From Sphingopyxis sp. (GTDB lineage Bacteria; Pseudomonadota; Alphaproteobacteria; Sphingomonadales; Sphingomonadaceae), in NCBI GenBank assembly GCA_012035435.1, contig JAAUPH010000095.1, positions 1 through 8,163 on the forward strand: 8,163 bases of DNA, given 5' to 3'. Shown in pieces: positions 1-4,606 of the stretch. Position numbers and translations under genes: made by a program. Every line of letters starts with the position of its first letter. The first letter of the stretch is position 1. The notes beneath the pieces were generated by a model. It was not told where the DNA came from. It worked only from the letters and a program-made list of their open reading frames with translations, and ran no database searches.

Positions 1-56
1 ACTATTTCAGGAGCGTGCGATAACGCGCCCGGGGCTGGCAGTTGCCTCGTGCCGGG

Positions 57-85
57 CTTGCGTGGCGCGCGGGCGGCTCCCATAT
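57..85 (+). promoter_or_regulatory. Sigma-32 (RpoH) type heat-shock promoter
   Basis: CTTG at 57-60 is followed, 17 nt later, by TCCCATAT at 78-85. This matches the known RpoH consensus (CTTGAAA, 11-16 nt, CCCCATnT) in its core bases and spacing, although the AAA after CTTG is missing. The expected transcript start is about 91-93, exactly where the first leader hairpin begins. It lies just upstream of a small heat-shock gene, which is the expected target. Confidence 0.6.
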
Positions 86-92
86 CGATGCA

Positions 93-171
93 GTGACGAG
101 GAACACCGTCACGCCGGGTGCCGCATGAGGTGGGCCCGGCTGGTTTCACCGAAGTGCCTGATGGGGCTTCG
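93..171 (+). promoter_or_regulatory. ROSE-like RNA thermometer in the hsp20 leader
   Basis: The leader holds three successive hairpins. Hairpin I pairs GTGACG (93-98) with CGTCAC (107-112). Hairpin II pairs GCCGGG (113-118) with CCCGGC (135-140), with extra inner pairs 119-122/129-132. Hairpin III pairs 150-158 (CGAAGTGCC) with 163-171 (GGGGCTTCG) around the loop TGAT, with one G-U pair and one G-G opposition (156/165). The GGGG at 163-166 is the only purine-rich ribosome-binding site before the ATG at 178, so hairpin III would mask it. ROSE elements of alphaproteobacterial hsp20 genes have this layout, including an opposed G in the last stem. The canonical UYGCU motif is not present exactly (GTGCC instead), so this is a ROSE-like candidate rather than a textbook case. 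Confidence 0.5.
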
Positions 172-177
172 CAATCG

Positions 178-606
178 ATGACACGCTACCCTTCGCTGTC
201 CCACCCCTTCCTGCTCGGCTTCGACGATATCGAGCGGGCGCTCGACAGGGTGGCCAAATCCACCAATGACGGCTATCCGCCGTACAACATCGAAAAGCTG
301 AGCCGCAGCGAGCAGGCGCCCGAGCGGCTGCGCATCACGCTCGCCGTCGCCGGCTTCACGCGGGACCAGCTCGACATCACGCTCGAAGAAAACCAGCTCA
401 TCATCCGCGGCCGTCAGATCGAGGACAAGGAGCGGGCCTACCTGCACCGCGGCATTGCCGCCCGGCAGTTCCAGCGCACCTTCCTGCTTGCGGACGGAAT
501 GGAGGTGCTGGGTGCTGATCTCTCCAACGGCTTGTTGTCTGTCGATCTGGCCCGGCCCGAGCCGGAGCGGATCATCCGCAAGATCGACATTCTTGCCCGT
601 GACTGA
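178..606 (+). CDS. Small heat-shock protein, Hsp20/alpha-crystallin family
   Basis: This is an ATP-independent cytoplasmic holdase that binds unfolding proteins during heat stress. The product is 142 aa, the usual length for IbpA/HspA-type proteins. The N-terminal arm has an aromatic-rich start (MTRYPSLSHPF) and a short helix, GFDDIERALDRV (14-25). The alpha-crystallin domain covers about 36-125 and ends with the family signature NGLLSVDL (117-124). The C-terminal tail carries the I-X-I oligomerisation motif as IDI (136-138). The start at 178 is chosen because it gives the standard N-terminus and lies behind GGGG at 163-166; an upstream in-frame ATG at 118 would fall inside the structured leader. 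A sigma-32 type promoter and the hairpin leader predict dual heat control. The DUF1150 gene follows 44 nt downstream. Confidence 0.95.
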   Translation: MTRYPSLSHPFLLGFDDIERALDRVAKSTNDGYPPYNIEKLSRSEQAPERLRITLAVAGFTRDQLDITLEENQLIIRGRQIEDKERAYLHRGIAARQFQRTFLLADGMEVLGADLSNGLLSVDLARPEPERIIRKIDILARD

Positions 607-650
607 TGCGACCGACCCGCAACCTGATCGTACCGCCAAAGGAGGATGTA

Positions 651-923
651 ATGGCCGGCTCTGTTGACACCACCTTGCCGAATGCCACTGTCCTGTCAGT
701 GGCTGACTTCGCCAGCCTTGGCATAGGCGAAGTGGCCTATGTGCGCGAGATGAGTGCCGAAGACGTGCAGCGCCTCGTGCCGCAGGTCCAGGGCATTCCG
801 ACCGGCATCGACCTGTACGCGCTTCTGGGCGCCGATGGCACGCCGATCATGATCGCCGACTCGCGCGAGGACATCACCGCCAGCGCCTGGCAGAACAAGC
901 TCGTTACCGTCAGCGTGCACTGA
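651..923 (+). CDS. DUF1150 family protein
   Basis: This is a 90-aa protein of a family found mainly in alphaproteobacteria, often directly after an hsp20 gene as here. Its biochemical role is not known. The recognisable core is the C-terminal half, with DLYALLGADGTPIMIADSRE (54-73) followed by SAWQNKLVTVSVH at the very end. No signal peptide or membrane segment is visible. The start at 651 is chosen because AAAGGAGG (638-645) sits 5 nt upstream; an earlier in-frame ATG at 606 overlaps the hsp20 stop and has no comparable site. Co-transcription with hsp20 is likely from the 44-nt gap and absence of a terminator. The strong, unmasked ribosome-binding site suggests its translation is not thermosensed. 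Confidence 0.88.
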   Translation: MAGSVDTTLPNATVLSVADFASLGIGEVAYVREMSAEDVQRLVPQVQGIPTGIDLYALLGADGTPIMIADSREDITASAWQNKLVTVSVH

Positions 924-937
924 CCGTGCGTCGCGGC

Positions 938-1320
938 TCAGACAGACGGGCCGTGACTGGCAGACGCGCCAAGACTTGCCGCCACCGCCTTGAGCAGCAA
1001 CGCGATGTCGCTGTCGCGCGAGAGGCGGTGGTCGCCGTCCTTTACCAGTGTCAGCGCCACCTCCGAGGACGGAAGATGTTCGATGAGCCGCATGGCGTGC
1101 TGCCACGGCACATCGGGATCGGCCATGCCCTGCAGGATCGTGACCGGACAGCCAGGATCGATGGGTGCGCCGAACATCAGATGGCGGCGGCCATCCTCGA
1201 TGAGGGCGCGGGTGATCGGATAGGGCTCCGGCGCGTAGGCCGACGGACGCAGCCATTGGCCCGTCCGCTCGATCTCGGCACGAACATCGGGGCGGGGAAA
1301 CTGCCGGAACTTCCGCCTGA
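938..1320 (-). pseudogene. Alpha/beta hydrolase, 3' fragment
   Basis: The minus strand encodes about 127 C-terminal residues of an alpha/beta hydrolase of the small serine-esterase type (about 250 aa when complete). Readable family features are GQWLRPSAY, EPYPITRALIEDGRRHLMFG, LQGMADPDVPW with the catalytic-acid Asp, and KDGDHRLSR with the catalytic His. The nucleophile-elbow half (G-x-S-x-G) is absent. The frame stays open beyond about 1320 but stops resembling the family, so the breakpoint lies near 1305-1325. Because the native stop is present at 938-940, only the 5' part was lost. It converges on the DUF1150 gene with a 14-nt gap. Without the Ser nucleophile and a start it should be non-functional. 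Confidence 0.75.
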
Positions 1321-1378
1321 ACAGATGCGGAAGGAAGGGGAGTCCTATTCGGACTGGAAAAAGCGGGTGAACCCGTGA
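1317..1378 (+). pseudogene. C-terminal end of an unrecognised accessory gene
   Basis: The + strand reads [20 protein letters not shown] plus a last Pro and a TGA at 1376-1378. The charged, hydrophilic character and the stop inside a GTGA overlap with the next frame make this look like the genuine end of a protein. Upstream of about 1317 the same frame only mirrors the hydrolase on the other strand, so most of the gene is missing. I do not recognise the family. This entry rests on composition and on the overlap, not on a named domain. Confidence 0.35.
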
Positions 1379-1500
1379 GCGCCCAAGGGCTCGCAGAGAT
1401 TCAAAAGGCGAGAGCCGCCGGGTTTACGGACGAAGAGATTTCTCAGAATATCGCGGACGAGAAGGCAAAGGCCGGCACATTCGACCGCGAAAGGCGGGTG
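1375..1500 (+). pseudogene. N-terminal fragment of an accessory/mobile-type protein
   Basis: A GTG at 1375 overlaps the preceding TGA by 4 nt (GTGA), the classic arrangement of translationally coupled genes. The start reads [20 protein letters not shown] followed by [14 protein letters not shown]. The pattern 'xIxKARAAGFxDEEI' resembles short helical segments seen in phage and plasmid structural or mobilisation proteins, but I cannot name the family. The frame stays open until 2766, yet after roughly 1500 it no longer looks like the same protein and later runs into unrelated fragments. I treat it as a truncated 5' end. Together with the entry ending at 1378 it preserves the boundary of two genes from a former operon. 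Confidence 0.4.
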
Positions 1501-1749
1501 GTCGAGGACGCGCGGCCCGAAAGCAAGAAGGAGCTTTTCGATAACTTTCTCTCGCGAGCGGAAACCGTGGTCCTTCTCTTCGAGCAGCTCGCGCCAGGCC
1601 TGCAGCTCGTCCGCGTCCGATCTCAGACGTTGCAGGACCTCGAGCTTCTGCTCCAGGCGGCGGCGCTCGCAACGGCTCGTGAGCACGCGGTGCCGCGGGC
1701 GGTTCAAAGGCTTTTGGAGTTGATGGCCAGTGGTCCCGGCGCGTCATGG
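1500..1749. other. Unassigned stretch between fragments
   Basis: No family is recognisable here in any frame. The most protein-like reading is on the minus strand, about 1690 down to 1500, with a charged helical segment ([20 protein letters not shown], then [12 protein letters not shown]) that would form a coiled coil. It has no convincing start or ribosome-binding site. The + strand frame from 1375 also stays open through it. It may be one more gene fragment in the series. Confidence 0.3.
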
Positions 1750-1965
1750 TACGACGTCGACCTCAAATATGGCACAGTTGGTGCGGTTGCGCTTGACCGC
1801 TCCGGCCATGTCGCTGCCGCCACCTCGACCGGCGGCCTTACCGGCAAGCGCTATGGGCGGATCGGCGATTCACCGCTGATCGGCGCCGGCACCTATGCCG
1901 ACGATGAGACCTGCGCGGTCTCCGCGACAGGGAGCGGCGAGTTCTTCATCCGCGCGGTGGTCGCG
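1750..1965 (+). pseudogene. iaaA: Isoaspartyl peptidase / type III L-asparaginase, internal fragment
   Basis: This fragment covers about 70 residues around the active site of an Ntn-hydrolase of the IaaA type, which cleaves isoaspartyl dipeptides and asparagine. [12 protein letters not shown] contains the catalytic Thr that becomes the N-terminus of the beta subunit after autocleavage. It is followed by [31 protein letters not shown] and [18 protein letters not shown], all classic family blocks. The whole alpha subunit upstream and the end of the beta subunit are missing (full proteins are about 300 aa). At 1948-1965 the frame passes directly into an EAL-domain sequence. It cannot form an enzyme. 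Confidence 0.8.
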
Positions 1966-2115
1966 CTGGCCGATTCGCTGGGGATGTCCACGACCGCCGA
2001 AGGGGCCGAAACCGAATTCGAGGTCGAAACAATCAAGGCGCTGGGCTGCCGCAAAATCCAGGGCTATTATTATGGCCGCCCGATGGGCGCTGCCGATGTG
2101 ATGGCGAAACGCAGC
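1948..2115 (+). pseudogene. EAL-domain phosphodiesterase, C-terminal fragment
   Basis: About 50 residues match the end of an EAL domain, the c-di-GMP phosphodiesterase fold. [19 protein letters not shown] covers the conserved late motif (normally TxAEGVET, here with Ala for Val). It is followed by [20 protein letters not shown], the ALGC...QGYxxxRPM block near the domain's end. The E-A-L motif and metal ligands upstream are absent. The fragment is fused in frame behind the isoaspartyl peptidase fragment. No native stop follows: the frame continues into sequence that is the antisense of the PAS gene, so the 3' end is also lost, somewhere between about 2106 and 2190. Confidence 0.78.
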
Positions 2116-2149
2116 GGCTTTATGATGAAGGTGTTGAATCGGCCGCACA

Positions 2150-2703
2150 TCATCCTCGCGCACGACTGGCTCGTCGGCCTGCGCGGCGGGGGCGGCTTCC
2201 TTCCAGTTGATCACGCCCATGATGAAATCAATGGTGTCGTCATCGGAGGAGAAGGGCAGCAAGATGCCGCGGTACATGATAGTCACGCCGCGTTCGTTGA
2301 CGAACTCCGCCTCGAACCCGATGGGCGCACGGTTCGCAATGATCTGCAAATAATGGTCGGTCAGACGGCTCAGTACCGAACGGCTGGGCACCTGGCTGAT
2401 GTAATGAGCCTCGTCATCCAGATTGCTTTCGGCGCGCAGCCGGTCGCCCAGAAAGACGATCGCGGGATCTTCAATCCCGGCAGTGAAATCGAGCAGGACG
2501 GCATGGGGACCGAAATCGTCCAGATTGTCAATGTCCAGGTCTTCGACCGAGGGATAGGCGCGATCGCCCAGCATGCCGGCCCACAGATTATAGGCCCGCA
2601 CCTGCATCCGGCGTTCATCGACGCCAATGGCGGGGGGCGCTTCAATCGTCCCTTCCATCCGGTCATCGGTGCCCGCAAGCAATCCGCGCATGCTGTCCAT
2701 CAT
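2150..2703 (-). pseudogene. PAS-domain sensor-like protein, 3'-truncated
   Basis: The 5' part of this gene looks healthy. The ATG at 2703 is preceded by GGGGA about 5 nt upstream. The product has [20 protein letters not shown] (31-50), then [24 protein letters not shown], a segment with [20 protein letters not shown] (101-120), and PIGFEAEF...[26 protein letters not shown] ending at residue 169 (2197). This is the layout of a PAS-type family common in sphingomonads as uncharacterised proteins; the final strand 'xxGVINWK' closes the PAS fold. After about residue 180 the similarity ends. The frame then runs antisense through the EAL and peptidase fragments to a stop at 1870, giving a hypothetical 277-aa product with a junk tail. 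A TTG start at 2748 is possible but has weaker support. Ligand and partners cannot be deduced. Confidence 0.65.
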
Positions 2704-2751
2704 GTGGTCCCCAAAAGACAAGTCCTTGGTGGCGCTGATGCACCACAATTG

Positions 2752-2769
2752 GTAAATGCCGCGTAAATG
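2752..2769. repeat. Tandem GTAAATG direct repeat, 11-nt period
   Basis: GTAAATG occurs at 2752-2758 and again at 2763-2769, exactly one helical turn apart, in the short region between the PAS gene start and the tRNA. Spacing of this kind is typical of regulator half-sites on one face of the helix. It lies about 50-65 nt upstream of the PAS start codon, where it could overlap that gene's promoter. No regulator is identified. Confidence 0.35.
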
Positions 2770-2809
2770 ATTTTTACAAGGAACGGCGCGCGGGGGCCAA
2801 CGATGAATG

Positions 2810-2837
2810 CTTGTTTTCGCTCCGCCCCCTTGCTAAC
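2810..2837 (+). promoter_or_regulatory. Candidate promoter of tRNA-Thr
   Basis: CTTGTT (2810-2815) and GCTAAC (2832-2837) are separated by 16 nt and lie just upstream of the tRNA at 2850. Both boxes deviate from the sigma-70 consensus, so this is a positional suggestion only. Confidence 0.3.
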
Positions 2838-2849
2838 GGGCGCACCCAT

Positions 2850-2925
2850 GCCGCTTTAGCTCAGTTGGTAGAGCACATCATTCGTAATGATGGGGTCACA
2901 GGTTCGAGTCCTGTAAGCGGCACCA
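2850..2925 (+). tRNA. tRNA-Thr, anticodon CGT
   Basis: This is a complete 76-nt cloverleaf reading ACG codons. The acceptor stem pairs GCCGCTT (2850-2856) with AAGCGGC (2915-2921). The D arm has GCTC (2859-2862) with GAGC (2871-2874). The anticodon stem CATCA/TGATG (2876-2880/2888-2892) encloses the loop TTCGTAA with anticodon CGT at 2883-2885. The T arm has the GGTTCGAGTC core (2901-2910). The discriminator A (2922) and an encoded CCA (2923-2925) complete it. All stems pair without mismatch, so the gene should be functional although both flanks are gene debris. The CCA is followed at once by a truncated glycosidase frame on the opposite strand. Confidence 0.97.
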
Positions 2926-3311
2926 GCATCTCGGCAGGAAAATTCCAGTGGGTTATGGCTGGCAACATCGCTTGGGTGTCGACACCTTGAAACTGACATA
3001 CTGCGTCGAGCAACGGCGCAATGGGCGTGCGTTCGGGCGTCACGCCATCGAACAGGCCGTTCGGACAGTGGCGTTCGCCGGTCCACGCAGTGTGCGATAA
3101 TATGGGATAAAGGCAGATGCCCATCAACGGCACGCCCGCCGCAGCAGCCACAGCGCATTGATCCAGGACCATTCGGAACCAGGCAGCGCGGTCATCGCCT
3201 TCACAGCCAGTTTCTGCAATCAACATTGGCTTGCCATACCGCGCGTGGCTGTCCTGTAACAAAAGCGACAGCGGCGTCCATCGATCGTCCCGCCAGTCGA
3301 TGGTTCCCTTA
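2926..3311 (-). pseudogene. Glycoside-hydrolase-like protein, C-terminal fragment
   Basis: The minus strand reads about 125 residues with the blocks WRDDRWTPLSLLLQDSHARY, GKPMLIAETGCEGDDRAAWF, GVPLMGICLYPILSHTAW and GERHCPNGLFDG. In this uncharacterised TIM-barrel family, related to beta-glucosidase-like proteins, the Glu in AETG is the likely nucleophile and CLYP...HCPNGL is a hallmark near the C-terminus. The N-terminal two thirds is missing: the frame enters directly from the insertion-sequence end at 3312. At the other side the frame has no stop before the tRNA and runs antisense into it. The fragment therefore fills exactly the interval between the tRNA CCA and the IS end. The IS alone does not explain the loss, because the missing 5' half is not present beyond 3688. 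Confidence 0.68.
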
Positions 3312-3327
3312 GAGGCTGACTCGAAAG
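3312..3327. repeat. IS terminal inverted repeat, transposase 3' side
   Basis: GAGGCTGACTCGAAAG begins immediately after TA (3310-3311) and ends 1 nt before the region of the transposase stop codon (3329-3331), the usual position of the downstream repeat in this IS group. Confidence 0.7.
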
Positions 3328-3328
3328 T

Positions 3329-3582
3329 TCATTCGATTTGGCAATGGGATGCGATGAAGCGGGTAAGGCGTCGGATGTGAGCGATGGTGGTCCAAGCGGT
3401 GGAGCTTTCGATCGATTTCTCCCAGTCCTTGGGGAGACGTCGGCATCTGCCGAGCCATGCGAAGGTGCGCTCGACGACCCATCGGCGTGGTAACAGGATG
3501 AAGCCCATTCCGCATCGCGCAAATCGCTTGGATAACGCAACCCCGCACGGCTATGCTGCCGACGGGCGATATCAGTCCACAT
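3329..3582 (-). pseudogene. IS5-family transposase with internal deletion and frameshift
   Basis: The start (ATG at 3580-3582) reads [20 protein letters not shown] followed by LRDAEWA, the standard N-terminus of IS427-type transposases. In another frame, beginning near 3505, it continues as [38 protein letters not shown] and ends IASHCQIE with a stop at 3329-3331. The Glu in RRWVVERTF is the last residue of the DDE triad. Both Asp residues and roughly 170-200 residues in between are gone. The two parts meet around GGGCTTC at 3500-3506 and are out of frame by one base. No active transposase can be made. Confidence 0.82.
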
Positions 3583-3669
3583 CGTTTAAATCCTGGTAGT
3601 TTCTGGCGAAACCCCAGAACCAGCGATGCAACACAGCGTCAAGCGCAACTGGCTGATATCTCACAACTA

Positions 3670-3686
3670 CTTTTGACGACGGGCTC
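3670..3686. repeat. IS terminal inverted repeat, transposase 5' side
   Basis: CTTTTGACGACGGGCTC is an imperfect inverted copy of 3312-3327 and is followed by TA (3687-3688). It lies 87 nt upstream of the transposase start codon, which is rather far but within what IS5 relatives show. Confidence 0.6.
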
Positions 3687-3792
3687 TAAGAACTAGTGCA
3701 TTTGCCTGCACTGCAAGCGGTGTCGTACACTTTACCGGATTCCCTACGGCTCGCCTCTGAAGCCTTTATCGCTCTTGAAATCCGGCACCCCA

Positions 3793-3816
3793 TTTTGGCA
3801 GATCAATCCGCCAAAA
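3793..3816. terminator. Dyad symmetry after the HTH gene
   Basis: TTTTGGC (3793-3799) and GCCAAAA (3810-3816) form a perfect 7-bp stem with a 10-nt loop, starting 1 nt beyond the stop codon of the minus-strand HTH gene (3818-3820). It has the position of an intrinsic terminator, but the stem is AT-rich at its base and no clear T run follows on the minus strand. It may instead be a processing or regulator-binding site. Confidence 0.4.
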
Positions 3817-3817
3817 G

Positions 3818-4342
3818 TCAGGCAGCTTCCAGCATTTCCAGCCGCCGCATAAATTTGTCCGGCTGTTCCTCGTGCAGTTCAAGGAACCGGTTGGCCTCCT
3901 TGACGATCCGCGCCTCGACTACCGCTTCGCGGTCGATCCTCGATTGGGCGTGGAGCCACTCGGTCACTTCAAGCCAATCCCACAGCGGACTATTCGAAGT
4001 AACGCGGGCGACCGGATTGGGGAAGCCCGAACCGCGTTCGGCCTTGGCGTAGAGCGAGATCGCTTGGCGGGTGAGGCCGGAGCGTTCGGCGATGTCGCTG
4101 AGGCTCACGAGATAGTCAGGTTCGACCCGCTCAACCTTGGCACCAGTCTTGAGGATATCCTCATAGGCCGAGGCAATTGCCTTGGAGAACGACACAGCCT
4201 CTCGGGCAAACTCGGCAATGATCACGCCCTCCTGAAACGACAGGGTAGCATCGTCGCAGCCAGCCTCGAAGAAACGATCCTCATAGCCTTCCATGTCTGG
4301 ATCGAGACCGGAGGCGATGATCGTGAACTCGTGCGTCTTCAT
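3818..4342 (-). CDS. HTH-domain protein, putative HicB-like antitoxin
   Basis: This is a 174-aa protein of an uncharacterised but widespread family. Residues 1-75 form a small alpha/beta domain (FTIIASGLDP at 6-15, FEAGCDDATLSFQEGVIIAE at 25-44, then a helix AREAVSFSKAIASAYEDILK at 46-65). This resembles, by eye, the degenerate RNase-H-like fold of HicB-type antitoxins. Residues 79-133 form a DNA-binding helix-turn-helix with a wing (VSLSDIAERSGLTRQAISLY at 79-98, then PLWDWLEVTEWL at 119-130), like AlpA/MerR-type modules. A charged helical tail follows (134-174). The start at 4342 has GGAG 8 nt upstream, inside the end of the preceding gene, which ends only 5 nt away, so translation is probably coupled. 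DNA binding is well supported; the antitoxin role is inferred from fold and partner. Confidence 0.85.
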   Translation of the reverse strand: MKTHEFTIIASGLDPDMEGYEDRFFEAGCDDATLSFQEGVIIAEFAREAVSFSKAIASAYEDILKTGAKVERVEPDYLVSLSDIAERSGLTRQAISLYAKAERGSGFPNPVARVTSNSPLWDWLEVTEWLHAQSRIDREAVVEARIVKEANRFLELHEEQPDKFMRRLEMLEAA

Positions 4343-4347
4343 CTCGA

Positions 4348-4589
4348 TCACTCCGTTCCCGGATGCGGGCACCGCGCAACATCGCGCCGGATCGCCTTGG
4401 CATGGTTCTCCGCATTGCGCGGGGTGCTCCACACCGAGACCATGCAGCCGTCCCGGTCAGCCCAGGGGCAGTAAAGCCGCCCCCAGGCATGGCCGCTGAT
4501 CGGAACCACCCGCCACCCAAGCGTTTCCGCATGAGCACGACATGGTGGCGAAGGCGCGCGATGGTATACGCCTTCGTCCGCTCCTTCAT
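4348..4589 (-). pseudogene. Small HicA-like protein, apparently frameshifted
   Basis: The clear part, in the frame ending at 4348, reads AHAETLGWRVVPISGHAWGR, LYCPWADRDGCMVSVWSTPR and NAENHAKAIRRDVARCPH. This is a compact alpha-beta unit with a central 'G-H/LYCP', a Cys-rich hairpin and a final basic helix ending R-C-P-H, similar in outline to dsRBD-fold HicA-type mRNA interferases. No start codon with a ribosome-binding site precedes it in that frame. A plausible N-terminus (MKERTKAYTIARLRHHV, ATG at 4587-4589) is in the neighbouring frame, so one lost base near 4528-4540 would join the two into an approximately 80-aa protein. It directly precedes the HTH gene in toxin-antitoxin order. A non-ATG start downstream remains an alternative. 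The toxin assignment is inferred, not established. Confidence 0.5.
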
Positions 4590-4606
4590 CGGCTCGCCCT
4601 GCGCCG

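Larger units (their letters stand above)
3312..3686 (-). mobile_element. MITE-like deletion derivative of an IS5-family (IS427-type) element
   Basis: This 375-bp element keeps both ends but lacks most of its transposase. One terminus is GAGGCTGACTCGAAAG at 3312-3327. The other, at 3670-3686, reads GAGCCCGTCGTCAAAAG on the minus strand and matches the first at 12 of 17 aligned positions with one gap. A TA dinucleotide flanks both sides (3310-3311 and 3687-3688), consistent with the short TA/TNA target duplications of IS427-type elements. Inside are the first 26 codons and the last 57 codons of the transposase, on the minus strand. The long leader (3583-3669) before the transposase start contains a TTCTGG/CCAGAA hairpin at 3601-3619. 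With both ends present, the element could be mobilised by a related complete copy elsewhere. Confidence 0.72.

Noticed and set aside
109..639. Minus-strand open frame opposite hsp20.
   Set aside because: Antisense shadow: the + strand carries the alpha-crystallin domain and its signals, and the minus frame shows no recognisable domain.
926..1316. Plus-strand open frame over the hydrolase fragment.
   Set aside because: The minus strand shows the conserved hydrolase blocks (PSAY, ADPDVPW, DGDHRL), so the + reading is a shadow until about 1317.
2901..2925. Search for a direct repeat of the tRNA-Thr 3' end as the att site of an integrated island.
   Set aside because: No second copy is present in the window and no integrase gene is visible, so an island boundary cannot be claimed here.
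2856..3158. Minus-strand frames that end inside the tRNA, with tails like RTRTCDPIITNDVLYQLS or PLTGLEPVTPSLRMMCSTN.
   Set aside because: These tails are antisense translations of the tRNA, a well-known source of spurious annotated peptides.
3695..3712. AGTGCA-TTTGCC-TGCACT hairpin, considered as a dif-like or recombinase core site because of its 6-nt spacer.
   Set aside because: The arms are only 6 bp and do not match the XerC/XerD consensus; no recombinase is nearby. Likely chance.
3872..4474. Plus-strand open frame opposite the HTH gene.
   Set aside because: The minus strand has a clear ribosome-binding site, HTH motif and coupling to its upstream gene; the + frame lacks any domain.
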